Under the pieces are notes generated by a model. It had not been told where the DNA came from, did no database searches, and saw nothing but the letters and a program-made list of their open reading frames with translations. Shown one piece after another: positions 9,490 through 22,350 of a stretch of DNA of 64,000 bases; positions within the stretch are counted from its first letter, which is position 1, and each line of letters starts with the position of its first letter. The DNA comes from Prosapia bicincta (Eukaryota; Arthropoda; Insecta; Hemiptera; Cercopidae), in contig JBAIZL010000001.1 in the NCBI GenBank assembly GCA_036971475.1, forward strand, positions 280,548,425 through 280,612,424, in the 5' to 3' direction. The translations under genes and the position numbers were made by a program.

Positions 9490-10677
9490 AAGAAAATAAA
9501 TATTGGAAGTATTTTTTAGAACCATCAAAAATCCATAAAATATAATATTCATAACTGAATTTTATTTAACTTAGTAAATTAATTATTATTAAAAATGTTT
9601 ACCTTTAGCTCGTTTGATTTAGTGTTCTCTATAGTCTAGTGCTATATTTTATTTGAGTGTTTTGGGCCCATATCAAGTGAACGTCTTCAGTGAATAAAAT
9701 TCAATTTAGTGAAAAGATGAATCAAAATAAAGGAGAGTTAATTTTGAATTTTTTGTTCATCTCATTGCTTTACTAATATAAAAATTGTAACAGCTACTTA
9801 ATTTAGAGAGTATAAAAACCTAATTTAGGAAATATATTCCCTTGAATGATATAGTGAGACGTCATAACTCTAAACGCTGCTAAATACCAGTAACTCAGAC
9901 TTCTGACTGAGAGATAAATATGCTAATGGAATTATTGTGTTTTTTATTTATGTAGCTTGATAAATCTCATGGTAAAGTCAGTTAATCATGCTAATAGTTC
10001 CAAATCTATATCACAAGACTATTTCGGTTTTAGTAATGATTATTTGTTATAAACATCGTGTCAGAATGATAATGATAATAAAGAAAAGAGTTGGTTGTTT
10101 AGGAAGAGAGAGAGGGGGAGAATGGGAAGGAAAGGAGAAGGGGAGCCAGAGAGAAATATAAATGACAATTAAGAGAATTGAGGTAACTATGTAATTATAT
10201 GAGCAAGAGTAAAATATAAATCCTTAGCTGATGATTCAGAGAAACTCAGTATCAAGAGACCCAGTGTGAGAGCCAACTCTTGTGTCCATAACAGAATTTC
10301 TGCAATTAAAATCAGAAAGACACTGGTGAAAGCCAACGTATAAGGAGTGATAAAAAATTACTATTACAACATAATATTTTGGGGATAAAATCGAGGTTAT
10401 TTGTCCATGCACCCAATTCTTTTTTCAGTAGTAACAATAAGTCGAAATGGGCAGCCGACACTAACCAGTTTTGGAAATGAGTGTCGCTTAGTGGGCATTA
10501 TCACGTGACCAATTATATTTACTACGTAAATTACTACTTAGTGTCTGTATTAAATTAATAATGGAAACGTATATATTCTAGCAAAGAATACTCAGTTATT
10601 TAAAACTGAGAAAAATGTAGTTTGAGTCATTTCAGAATTATTAGTTTTGTATACTAAATATGTTCTTCAGAGTCTCT
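9490..10677. other. Non-coding AT-rich spacer
   Basis: No gene seen. A short purine-rich patch lies at about 10080-10160. Confidence 0.4.
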
Positions 10678-10681
10678 TTAA

Positions 10682-11843
10682 CCCGGCAGAGGTCGCGTGA
10701 AAAATAAAACGTGAGGATACGCATACGATGGATTCGACCAGGCCACTTTATCAATACAAAAAAAAATACTGAACAATATTTTTTTTTTAAATAAATACAT
10801 CGTAATTAAGTATTATGTATTTACTTAAGTTCTATAGGTTTCAATTAATGTGTGAAATTAATGTATTAAATAAATTTAAATAATATTTTAAGATATAACA
10901 AATTTATTTTTTGAAAAAAATTCAAGACTTTAGATAAGTTGTTATAACATACGGACTCTTTTACAAAGACTTATGCTTAATATTACATTCTAAAAGAAAA
11001 CTAATTTCTGAATAATAAAATGTACTGGATGTTTACAATAGCTGTAAAGTAAAAGAACCAATTTTGAATCGAAATGTGTTTGTGTTTAAGTAAATTTATC
11101 ATAATATTACAATTATAGTGATGAAATGAAACTATAAAAATTTATGATTTTAAACAAAAAGTTACATACAATATGTCTAAGCACCTGAGGGTTATAGCTA
11201 TGAATTTCCTCACAGTACCTCATCCGATTGGTGCCCTATGGTGGCGCAGTCTTGACAAGAAGGTACAGTGTGTTCCTTGTAGGTGAATCTACGACAGCTT
11301 TTGCACAGAGAGTTTTTTATTACCTGTTTTGGCTCTAGTTGCATAGGCAGCATCGTCCTTCACGTGCATCTTCTGCAATATTTCGCCCCTGTGGCTGTAG
11401 GCCCAGCATCTATTCAATGTTTTTTTTCACGAAAACGTCTTCTAACAGTACCAGGATTTTCAATCCTATCTTCCACACGCCTTTTTCTTCCCTTTCCACG
11501 CTATCTAACACTGTAGCAAATCTTTCTTCCTCTGCTCGATTCATATTTCGTAGTAAAACAATAAATATAACGCACTAAACTATCAATAACACAAAAGCGA
11601 AATTAAAAATGTGTCACACTTTAGCACTTGAGGGGTCGCGCACGGTGGTTTCCACACCGGATTTTCTTTAGGCTGCTGTACTAAGACACTGGTTGGTGAT
11701 AGCGAAAATACAAACACAACATTCGACATTGGACTAGTCTATTTGAAAGTACTGAGGGGGTTGAAGAATACCAAAATCGACAGCTCGAGATATTAAAAAA
11801 AATGTGAAGACACGGTGGAAAAGACCGTGACGCGACCTAAGGG
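10682..11843. mobile_element. piggyBac-like element, internally deleted, between TTAA sites
   Basis: The ends are CCC...GGG flanked by TTAA on both sides (10678-10681 and 11844-11847), the piggyBac target duplication. Terminal repeats share CCC, a short variable part, then GGTCGCGT. A subterminal copy of GGTCGCGCACGG lies near 11634. Only a C-terminal piece of transposase remains on the minus strand. At about 1.16 kb it is too short to be autonomous. Confidence 0.82.
11190..11560 (-). pseudogene. piggyBac transposase C-terminal cysteine-rich domain, relic
   Basis: On the minus strand, a CxxC (YCRRC) near 11385-11370, then CKSCRRFTYKEH and CQDCA near 11300-11245, match the Cys/His zinc-binding tail of piggyBac-like transposases (order C-x2-C ... 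C-x2-C ... H ... C-x2-C). The DDD catalytic core is absent and the frame is broken between the pieces. It lies inside TTAA-flanked termini, which supports the assignment. Confidence 0.68.
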
Positions 11844-11847
11844 TTAA

Positions 11848-14235
11848 GAATTCTATTAATGGTGTTTCACCCCATGTGAAATAGTCTTGTCTTTATTTAC
11901 AGAGAAAGTGGATAATGGTTTGTGTGGGTACACTATGTAAGGCAAAGGGTTTCAAAGTCGTACGTCGGGGGAGAGTCATGGTGTGTGACGAGAACAGAAA
12001 TAATCCACTACAGAGAAATAAGCTGTTATCCGAAATGTGTAACGCATAAAAATATCAAACAGAATTTTAAAGATGTAAAGAAGGAAAGTTATAAAAACCA
12101 AAGTAATCGATAATCGTAAATATTTCTCAAATAATAGTTCATTTGTACTTTCGTGATATCACAACTCAAATACGGAATAATAGATGAAAAGAAGAATGTA
12201 AAACTCAAATGAAGGATTAAAACCAAAAGGCACTAAGATATAAATAACTGAATAAATACCATCCTTAGCTTTTATACACACTACAAAATATGTAAACAAA
12301 TACAAGCAGAAAAATTAATCCAACAATAGCGTATAACTAAACAATTAATAAATGTAGGTAATTTATTTTAATAAAACATATAAAAATATAAAATGGAATA
12401 AGTCAAACGCATTAAAACTAAAAGCAACATCTTAGAGTTGAATGAAAGAAGAATATAATATTGCTGGAAAAATCCCTATTCACAGCGAGGCCTACGTCTA
12501 ACTGTGTTTGTAAATTTAATATAAAACCACAAATTGCCTTCAGAGCAGCGCGATTTCTTTGAAATGAAAAAATAACAGAAGGAATGGAAGAACACAAATC
12601 GTCCCTCTGACAAGAATTATGTTTATCAAAGTAAAGGCTTTCGTAACATTAAAACACATCGACATTACATAGACTGAATTCGTTTGTTATAGATCTGTAT
12701 GCACAATTATTTATAAAGCTTGTGATAAAACGTATTTAATATTTCGTAAAATCATTCTTTTTTATTAATCTGAACCATTCTATGTATTTTAACGGAAATT
12801 TCCACTCCTCTGCAATTAGAAGCACTAGGAACAACGTTTATAGATCATAAATGCAGAACAACTTAATTGTTTTTTCTATTAATGAACTAAGCATCGGAAG
12901 TTTACCTGTAATCATTCTTTAATACTAGCCATGAGCAATATTGTATTGAAGATCTATTTATCTTACCCAACAAATAAACATATCATCATTATTAATTAGA
13001 AATCACAAAATTAATTTATATGACGAATAAAATATATAAGAATATTATAATTTTATTACTGTTTTCACAAAATATTTCTTCGAATAATATTCTAGAAATA
13101 TATTTAAAACTACCCCTTTAATAAATACAAAATAAAATGTTTCAAGTCTAAAAACACGCCATGGGTAGTTCAATATGGACGTTTTCTTATAAGATTCAAC
13201 TGTTAACAAGATAAAACGTTGGTAAAAACTTCTACAATAAATTAGAAACATAAATAAATAATTTAATAATATTGCCTAATGTAATTGTTGTAATTAAAAT
13301 ATAATTATTATAAATTATTTATGTAAAGTATAACATAAGGTATAATTTTATTTATACGTATCTGTACCCAGCCACGATTTCATGTGACACATTGTGGTTG
13401 CATGGATGTAAAATGAGGAACAAACAAACCATATATTTCATAGAAGTTTAATTCTTCAGAGGCTATGGCAAGACAGTGCTAAGGATAAGCCATTTTTTGA
13501 TCGAACCGTTACCAGTATCAATCTGATAAGAAATTATTCCCCATTTCTCCTGATCCATCCAAGAAGAAGTTTCTTCCACTTCCGTTAATCATCACTTGCA
13601 TTATGCGATCATAAATGACATTATTTCTCACGCTTTAGTTTGGGAATCCTTAATTGGGCAAATGTTTTGAAATCACTTATAACTCTGTTGAAGGTGCAAA
13701 AACACACTAAATGAAGGAGCAGGAGCTTGGATGGTGCGTTTGTAATGGCTTATTCCAATATAACTTGTACTTGTTATTTATCGAACTGCCCAACTCGAAA
13801 TTCAACTCCAGCTCGAATAATAACTTGAATTATTTAATCTAATTTGGGTAATCTGAATAAAATGGATAATTATGATTTTGCCAGTTAACAATGTAATAGG
13901 GAACAGGTATTGTTTCACATGCGACTAAGGTTGTCGTTAGTTAAAAGGACGAGTCAAACCCTTGCCTAAGGCACATGGCACGGTTGCTGGTACACTATTG
14001 ACCGTTGGAAAAGTTGTTATCTCGCGATCGTGGTTAAGTTACCGTCTAGAATAATAGGTAAAAGAAATATTTGGAAAGGATTAGGTGACGTGTCAAAACT
14101 TGAGCTTAATCGAAAGAGAACGTTTTGAATTTTTTTAAACAACTTAGGATATATGTATATCTATAATTCAATTATAATTCTTGTATTTGAATTTTGACTT
14201 AGTTCTTTATTATTACACAACAATACATATTGTGA

Positions 14236-14236
<1 letters not shown>
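11848..14236. other. Non-coding AT-rich spacer
   Basis: No domain recognised on either strand. Open frames are short and of biased AT-rich composition. Confidence 0.4.
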
Positions 14237-14272
<36 letters not shown>

Positions 14273-14330
14273 GTATTTCTTAATATATAAAGATAATCCG
14301 AAAAAATTTATAATTTTTCAACTATTAATC

Positions 14331-14380
<50 letters not shown>

Positions 14381-14412
14381 TTATTTATTTATATTTATAT
14401 ATATATATATAA
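14237..14412. repeat. Clustered (TA)n runs, left flank of a PLE palindrome
   Basis: Runs at about 14237-14270, 14334-14376 and 14388-14412, separated by short unique sequence and TTTA units. Confidence 0.9.
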
Positions 14413-14440
14413 ATATCGCAATATGTTTTCTTGTGTATTA

Positions 14441-14661
14441 ATAAAGAACAAAAGTCAAAATACAAATACAAGAATTATATTTGAATTTACAATTCAAAGC
14501 TTTTCGTTGGCTAACAGTACCAACATCATCAGGAATATTAAACAATTCAAATATTCCAATTGTTTAATATTCCTGATGATGTTGGTACTGTTAGCCAACG
14601 AAAAGCTTTGAATTGTAAATTCAAATATAATTCTTGTATTTGTATTTTGACTTTTGTTCTT

Positions 14662-14664
<3 letters not shown>
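14441..14664. mobile_element. Head-to-head inverted PLE termini (palindrome, 224 bp)
   Basis: The two ~107-bp arms are near-perfect reverse complements around a ~10-nt centre near 14552. Each arm holds a hammerhead-like motif (minus copy 14500-14532, plus copy 14572-14605) followed outward by AGCTTTGAAT and ending at GTTCTTTAT beside (TA)n. The arms match the terminus of the coding PLE fragment at 41036-41400, so I read this as two 5'-truncated PLE ends joined at their truncation points. Confidence 0.78.
14572..14605 (+). ncRNA. Hammerhead-ribozyme-like motif
   Basis: CTGATGA, one T, a GTTGG/CCAAC stem with a ~9-nt loop, then GAAA. This is the conserved core layout of hammerhead ribozymes known from Penelope-like elements. 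Stem III and the cleavage site are not clear. The mirror copy is at 14500-14532 on the minus strand. Confidence 0.5.

Positions 14665-14705
<41 letters not shown>
14663..14705. repeat. (TA)n run, right flank of the PLE palindrome
   Basis: TA units with one GTATA interruption. Confidence 0.9.
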
Positions 14706-14709
<4 letters not shown>

Positions 14710-16130
14710 TTTATATTTATATACATAAAGATATATCTCTTAATATATAAAGATAATCAGAAAAAATTCACAGTTTGTTAATAAAAGCCAAATCCATTAT
14801 CTTTTCACGATAATGTGTGGATAAAATTGTCCTCCAATGCGTAGACGAAATTATTACCATTAAATAATAAAAAATAAATGTTTACTCAAGTAAATATTTA
14901 TCAGACAAAATTACTTTTAATACAATTTTTCAGGTAGTTGGGGGACTCTAAAGTACTAAAAAAAGGAGATGATATTAAGTTTCGTCATCAAGAGGTTGCG
15001 ATAATATAAAACCTTATTAGGATGTCTGCTTTGTTAGTTAAAATTAAACCCGAATTATTATTAATTCCGCAACGTGATATAAGTACATAAACAATATCCT
15101 CTTACAAAAGCTCCGTTAGCTAAATACACTGTAAAACGTACAACAATGGAGAGCCGTGGCGGGGATGATTAAAGCTGTGGAAACATGCAGAGGTAGGGGA
15201 TCAGTGAGCGTGGGACAAGAATAACGTTTGCTTTACAAAATAGTTTTATAAATGTAAAATGAAATTCAATCATTGCATGTTCTTTTCGATGTCTAATGAA
15301 ATAGTAAACATATTTTTAAGAAGGGTAATAATTTATTCTTTTGCTGATCAATTAAACATAAATAAATAGAACACTTGGGTGAAGAAAGAATTTATAAAAA
15401 ATATACTTATAGAACAAAAACGTTGTGCAAATTATGCTATATTTCTTAATTAATAATAATTTTAGTTACTTTCTATTAAATAAGTACAATTAAAATTAAT
15501 AAAGAAACATAACCTATGGGTTAAAACAGCTATTCTAGCACATGCCCGCTAACATAATATCACCTCTTTTATGAAATCATATGTTACAAATTATTTAAAG
15601 CCAAATGAGACGAAATAACTACATTGCATACCTTGTGTCTTATGTGAAAAGTGATTCTCCAAATAAATCTATAATTCACCTATACTTATATTTACTTATA
15701 ATTAACTTATACTTTAAATCTATTATAACATATTTTATATGCATCTATAACTATATGAACTCATTATTAAATTTATTTATTGAATAATATATTAAAAAAC
15801 TGTATTAATGTAAAGTGTCATTCACTACAAGTATACAAAACTGTATTTGAACTTTAGGGGTCGAATAAATAGAATTTTAATACCGGTTGAAAATTTGGAA
15901 AAGATATGGTTAAAGAGGGTGTGAACTAATAAATGGAATTAAAAGATAAAAACAAAGGAACAATAAATGAAAGAATGTAAAAAATCTAGAACAGGGGTCA
16001 ACGACACAAGACGTGTAAATGTAGCTGAAGGAAAATATATATTATGTAACTAATAATAAACAAAATAAAATGTGCTTATATAATAAAAAAGTGTATTCTA
16101 TATAAAACAATATCATAATTATTCGTATAC
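14710..16130. other. Non-coding AT-rich spacer
   Basis: No gene, RNA or element recognised. Confidence 0.4.
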
Positions 16131-16131
16131 G

Positions 16132-16346
16132 GCTGTTACTCTTACGGTTGTTACTCTTACGGTTGTTACTCTTACGGTTGTTACTCTTACGGTTGTTACT
16201 CTTACGGTTGTTACTCTTACGGTTGTTACTCTTACGGTTGTTACTCTTACGGTTGTTACTCTTACGGTTGTTACTCTTACGGTTGTTACTCTTACGGTTG
16301 TTACTCTTACGGTTGTTACTCTTACGGTTGTTACTCTTACGGTTGT
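16132..16346. repeat. 15-bp minisatellite, ~14 near-identical copies
   Basis: The unit is GTTGTTACTCTTACG. Copies are essentially identical except the first (GGCTG), which indicates recent expansion or strong homogenisation. The unit length is a multiple of three, so a Leu/Arg-rich frame stays open through it; this is an artefact. Confidence 0.97.
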
Positions 16347-16535
16347 TTAAATGTTGATTATTTATTCACTTATTGCCTGTTGGGTATTGATTCACACACT
16401 TGCTGAATTTATGGTGTGTCTACGAGAACTTAGCTTCGTTTTTTTTAAATTTTATTTTAATAACATACTTTGCTGGTTTAATGGTAAGTTATGCAGAATG
16501 ATGAAAGATTTCAGAGTATATATATAATATATATA

Positions 16536-16666
16536 TAAAGAACTAAGTCAAAATACAAATACAAGAATATAATATTCGTGATGATGTTGGTACTGTTAGC
16601 CAACGAAAAGTTTGAATTGTAAATTCAATTATAATTCTTGTATTTGTATTTTGACTTTGTTCTTTA
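16536..16666 (+). mobile_element. PLE terminus with shortened inverted partner
   Basis: The right part (from about 16577) matches the plus-strand arm of the 14441-14664 palindrome, including the hammerhead-like motif at 16578-16610 and the outer GTTCTTTAT end. The left arm keeps only the outer ~34 bp. (TA)n flanks both sides. Confidence 0.72.
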
Positions 16667-16829
16667 TTAATACACAAGAATACATATTGCGATATATATA
16701 TATATATATGATATACATAACTATTCATAACGTCCTACACCGTCTTTTGAATTCCAGTTACCAGTACCTTCTATTCATCCTTAGGGTTTCGGTGAGTTCC
16801 CTTTCTTTTATTTCTTTAACGATGCCTTC

Positions 16830-17280
16830 TCACCACCTTCGTTTAGTTCGTCTTCTCTTTCTCCTCCCATGAGGATGACATTTGACCTCTAGCTTCGGTA
16901 TTCTTCTTCCCTCCATTGTTTGTAATTTTTCATACCATTTTTGCTGTTTTGTTTTTATGTCCTCTACGTTTGTATTTGTAGCTTTCATTATCTCTCTTGT
17001 TCTGTAGTTTGTAGTCCTTTCTAACCTTGAAGTTTCAGCTGAACGCTCCAAGAGTCCATGTCGATCGAAATCTACGTCTTCTCATTCTTTTACTTCAATT
17101 TCTCTACTTAGCTACTATATGTTATTATACGATTTACAATTGTATCGTATATGTGTCGTTTATTATCTTTCTATATGTGTTGGTCCCATAGTATCACACT
17201 TAGTGGGTTATGATGTCTTCTTCCCTGTTTACCTGTTTCTCTTATTGCAGCTTCTGATGTCCCAATTAAGGCTATTATAG
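16830..17280 (-). pseudogene. LINE reverse transcriptase C-terminus, relic
   Basis: The minus strand reads, across one frameshift, an M-D-F-D-R...LERSAETSRLER block, TREIM, K-T-K-Q-Q-K-W-Y-E-K-L, RRIPKLE and GRRKRRRTKRRW. That order is the C-terminal pattern of RTE/CR1-like endonuclease-reverse transcriptases (W-Y/F-G-H-V ... R-R-I-P-K ... G-R-R-K-R-G-R-P). Stops and shifts show it is dead. The upstream reverse transcriptase core is not recognisable. It belongs to the same broad type as 6990-7240 but is not closely alike. Confidence 0.7.
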
Positions 17281-17469
17281 CCCCAATTCATACTTCTAGC
17301 CCATTTTATTTTCATTCCATCTTCTAGCTTTAGGTGTTGTTGTGTTTCACTTATAGATATAACTGAGATTGTGCCGTAACAATATCGAGCTCCCATTTTG
17401 CATATTCCTCTATTACTTTTCACTTCACATATTGCAGGTATGTTTTGTTGTAATAAAATCATTTAATGA

Positions 17470-18498
17470 AACTGAATCCTATAAAATATAGCTATGTAAG
17501 CAACTAAATACTTACTGCTTAAAATTTACGAGTAAACTAGAGTAAAATTAGTTTGTGATTTATCGCATATATGAAACATTCACGCTCTTAAGCATAGCTT
17601 CATTTAGCACCCTTCGCCTCTCTCCAAAAATTTAAGTATACTAATGCCCGTAGGGTATAATGAAGTACTTTTAAACAATGAATAAAAACATACTTTTATT
17701 TGTAAATATTTATTAAATAAAAGTGTTAAATATAGAAAGAGATGTGAATGGGGGTACATAAGAGACTTAGTGTGAATCCTAAATAGGATTTCATAACATA
17801 ATAATACCACAACAAATACTTAATACCCTCTCAGCCTAATACAAAAGCTCAGCTAGCTAAATACACGACGAGACCTACTGAAACAAAGTAAGCTAGGAGA
17901 GGGTGTAAGTTTAAAAATGTGAAATATAATCGCTCAAAACTGACCCTAAATAAAATATTTAAAAAATGTTTAAAAAGTGTGTCTTGTCCTGAAATACTTT
18001 TGTAAATATAAATTTAAAATCACGCGTCTTCTATTATATTCGTTTTTCTTATTATAAATGAATTTGTTCTTCAAATATGATCACTACGAACTTCCAGCTC
18101 TATGCAGTGCGTGACTGGAACGCACGACTTGGAGAAGAGGTTATTTTGAAGGGGTTTCATTGAGCGAAGATAATTGTATAATATATACTATCCTTTATAG
18201 GTACATCTAATGGTAATCCAAATCAAAGTTAAGGGTTTTGAACCATTTTCGATAATTACGATTTTAATGTTCCATATATTTGACAAACAATAAGGTAAAA
18301 TAGTTGTGTTTATCCGTTTTTCTATCACCATAATAAGGCATTTTGTTGTTAAAGTCACCTTACACCTTACAGCTAATCACCATTTAACACCAACTTAACT
18401 GATAGTAAATTAAACGAGTATGACCTAAATATAACGAAAACATTTGTAACGAAAAAATAAGGTGGTGTTTCAGCTTTATTATTGTAAAGTTTAATATA

Positions 18499-18549
<51 letters not shown>

Positions 18550-19430
18550 AATATAAGTTCTATATATATTGTAAGTTTATTATATATATATATATAATAT
18601 ATATAAAATATATAACAATCGATGAATCGATTGTTGTATATAAAGTGTGAAGTTTATCCTAAGTGCATAGATATCCTAGTGAACGGTGTTTTCATATTTT
18701 ACCTGAATAACTACATTAATAACGTAATGCCTAAATACATAAACACTTAAAGTATTTTACGTTATTTATTTATTATAAATGAAACAACTAAAAGAGACCG
18801 ATTGTTAGTAAATAGTTATGTAATTAACTCCCGCAAAATTACCAGTTCCAAAAGAGAATATTCTAAAGGTTTAGATAAAAACTACACTGTTCCGAACAGA
18901 GGGAAAGATCTGGAAGATGTTGAGCATTCGAAAAAAGTGAAATGAAATTTAAATACTGTAGAAAAGAGAGATGTATAAATATATATTTAAATTATATCCT
19001 AGAGGAACCCTGAGTAATAGTACTAAACCCAAAACAACACACATACGTAGCCTCTGACGTCACTGAGTATTTAGTCTTATACCAACGTTGGAATTAGTAT
19101 ATTTTATCTCATTTTACAATCTATTTATTGGATACAGTTTATATGTTATTTTTTCTAAATCCTGTTTCTATATATCCATTATTTAAGAATAATTAATTAG
19201 TAACATTATGACAGTTACGTATTACGTGTACTGTGAGGTAAATCCAGTCCCATTTCAAGGTAAGTGGATGAAAGCGGAATTAACTGGTAGTGGAACACAT
19301 GAATGATTGTGTATTGATCGGAAAGCTATTTGAACGGATGCCAGCAATAGAGCATTTGCATTCTCGCTCTCAAGCACAGATTTTAGCATGATTTCTCTAT
19401 TGATTCTAAATACAGTTGTGTGTACGTCCT
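17470..19430. other. Non-coding AT-rich spacer with one (TA)n run
   Basis: A TA run lies at about 18503-18544, with smaller ones to 18605. No coding signal recognised. Confidence 0.45.
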
Positions 19431-19433
19431 TAT

Positions 19434-21122
19434 AAAACCCCCTTACTGTTACGATTATAAAACCCCTTACTGTTACAGTTATAAAAGCCCCTTACTGTTA
19501 CAAATATAAAATCCCCTTACTGTTACAGTTATAAAACCTCTTACTGTTACAGTTATAAAACACCTTACTGTTACAATTATAAAATCCCCTTACTGTTACA
19601 GTTATAAAACCTCTTACTGTTACAGTTACAAAAGCCCCTTACTGTTACAATTATAAAATCCCCTTACTGTTACAGTTATAAAACCTCTTACTGTTACAGT
19701 TATAAAACACCTTACTGTTACAATTATAAAATCCCCTTACTGTTACAGTTATAAAACCTCTTACTGTTACAGTTATAAAACCCCTTACTCTTACAGTTAT
19801 AAAACCCCTTTCTGTTACAGTTATAAAATCCCCTTACTGTTACAGTTATAAAACCTCTTACTGTTACAGTTATAAAAGCCCCTTACTGTTACAATTATAA
19901 AATCCACTTACTGTTACAGTTATAAAACCTCTTACTGTTACAGTTATAAAACACCTTACTGTTACAGTTATAAAACCCCTTTCTGTTACAGTTATAAAAC
20001 CCCTTACTGTTACAGTTATAAAAGCCCCTTACTGTTACAATTATAAAATCCCCTTACTGTTACAGTTATAAAACCCCTTTCTGTTACAGTTATAAAACCC
20101 CTTACTGTTACAGTTATAAAACTCCTTACTGTTACAGGTATAAAACCCCTTACTGTTACAGTTATAAAACCCCTAACTGATACTGTTACAGTTATAAAAC
20201 CCCTTACTGTTACAGTTATAAAACCCCTTACTGTTACAGTTATAAAACCCCATACTGTTACTGTTATAAAACCCCTTCCTATTACAGTTATAAAAGCCCC
20301 TTACTGTTACAGTTATAAAACCCCTTACTGTTACAGTTATAAAACCCTTACTGTTACAGTTATAAAACCTCTTACTGTTACAGGTATAAAACCCCTTACT
20401 GTTACAGTTATAAAATTTCTTACTTTTCCAGTTATAAAACCCCTTACTGTTACAGTTATAAAACCCCTGACTGTTACAGTTATAAAACCCCTTACTGTTA
20501 CAGTTATAATATCCTACTATTACAGTTATAAAACCCCTTACTGTTACAGTTATAAAACCCTTTACTGTTACAGTTATAAAGCCCCTTACTGTTACAGTTA
20601 TAAAACCCCTTACTGTTACAGTTATAAAACCCCTAACTGATACTGTTACAGTTATAAAACCCCTAACTGATACTGTTACAGTTATAAAACCCCTAACTGA
20701 TACTGTTACAGTTATAAAACCCCTTACTGTTACAGTTATAAAACCCCTTACTGTTACAGTTATAAAAACCCTTACTTTTACAGTTATAAAACCCCTTACT
20801 GTTACAGTTATAAAACCCCTAACTGATACTGTTTCAGTTATAAAGCCCCTTACTGTTACAGTTATAAAACCCCTTACTGTTACAGTTATAAAAACCCTTA
20901 CTGTTACAGTTATAAAACCCCCTACTGTTACAGTTATAAAACCCCTAACTGATACTGTTTCAGTTATAAAACCCCTTATTGTTACAGCTACAAAACCCCT
21001 TACTGTTACAGTTATAAAACCCCTTACTGTTACAGTTATAAAACCCCTAACTGATACTGTTACAGTTATAAAACCCCTTACTGTTATAGTTATAAAACCC
21101 CTTACTGATAATGTTACAGTTT
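19434..21122. repeat. ~24-bp minisatellite, ~70 copies, with higher-order structure
   Basis: The unit is CAGTTATAAAACCCCTTACTGTTA with variants. The left half (to about 20000) is arranged in repeating triplets of monomers that differ at ATT/GTT and CCCC/CTC positions, a ~70-bp higher-order period. The right half is mostly plain 24-bp units plus longer variants carrying an extra CTAACTGATACTGTT. A minus-strand frame stays open through much of it because 24 is a multiple of three. Confidence 0.97.
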
Positions 21123-21126
21123 TCAT

Positions 21127-22110
21127 AATGAAAATGTAAAACCACCTAACGCTAGTATTTTAAACACTTATTATAAATTAAACATAATTTATTAGGTAAA
21201 AATTTTTTTTTTTTAATAAAACAGTAAAATTTGTAACAAAAACAATAAATGTGAATACAATATGAAAAAAAAAAAAAAATAGATTGCTTGACACAAGAAA
21301 AAAATAACGTAAATAATGTAAAGTAATACGTACATGACAACGAGCCCAAAAACGATGAATCAAACAATGTTCATGAAAAAAGACATTTTATGCGAGAATG
21401 TATGCTTAAACAATTAACGTATTAGAACGACCAACAACGTATTTGAAACGATTCAAAATTTCTTTCTAAATGTTTATCAAGTTTTACCTACATTGAATAA
21501 TTTATAAAAAACTTTGATTTAATTTACTTACTACATTAGGAAAGCGATTTCTCGCGCAATATATACTGAAAGCCCAATATATACTTTTAAGCCCAATGCG
21601 TCAATTTATTATTTTTTTTATAGCCGTTATTGTTTCCATAGTCATCAGGAGGTATGTAGTTAACGCTGGTACAGCTACTCAGTATTATTTTGTTAAAATT
21701 AACGATATCATTTTCAATCGCAATAAACAAGATGGTAATTTCGTTACTACCAGAAATAAAATTACAATCTTTCTCAAGTAAAATGTCTTGGCTACAGCAA
21801 AAAATTAAAATAAAACTTTAAACCTAAATAAAAACATTTTCAACTAGTTTTATACCAAAGTTTTTCTCAAAGAAAAATGTCTAATTAATTATAATATAAT
21901 TAAAACTGTAAAATATTTAATATAAACTATTGATAAATTTAAATAATTTTTATTATATCCATAATACTGTTATTTACAGATAAGTTCTCTGCTGCTCCTT
22001 TCTTCCTTCTCATTCACGAACATGGATAAAGATATATACTTTACTTATACTTAAAAAGTATACGCGTATAAAGTACGTGTACTGATATATACGTCTATTA
22101 CATACATATA
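21127..22110. other. Non-coding AT-rich spacer
   Basis: Poly(T) and poly(A) runs at about 21207 and 21267. No gene recognised. Confidence 0.4.
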
Positions 22111-22111
22111 G

Positions 22112-22200
22112 TAGAGAAATACAAATACAAGAATAATGTATTTGAACTATACAATTCAAAGCTTTGCGAAACAGTATCAACATCATCAGGGGAAATGATG
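22112..22200 (-). mobile_element. Degraded PLE terminus
   Basis: The minus strand carries CCTGATGATGTTGATACTG, then TTTCGC-AAAGCTTTGAAT and CAAGAAT..TTTGTATT as in the other PLE ends, with the GAAA step lost. It faces away from the coding fragment at 22351, so this may be the left arm of an older inverted pair. Confidence 0.6.
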
Positions 22201-22277
22201 TTTGGGATGTGAAAAGAATATATATGTTGTTATAAATACATATATATAACTAAATATATATATATTTAATATAAATT

Positions 22278-22280
<3 letters not shown>

Positions 22281-22343
<63 letters not shown>
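22281..22343. repeat. (TA)n microsatellite at the PLE truncation point
   Basis: The TA run ends where PLE coding similarity begins. Confidence 0.92.

Positions 22344-22350
<7 letters not shown>

Noticed and set aside
14200..14660. CRISPR-like spaced palindromic repeats
   Set aside because: The repeats are PLE termini and microsatellites in a eukaryotic genome; no regular spacers.
16148..16357. Leu/Arg-rich 69-codon frame
   Set aside because: Pure product of the 15-bp minisatellite.
20173..21126. A 317-codon minus-strand frame of (V/I)RGF(I)TVTV-type repeats
   Set aside because: It is the translation of a 24-bp minisatellite; the unit is a multiple of three so stops are avoided. No start context or non-repeat domain.
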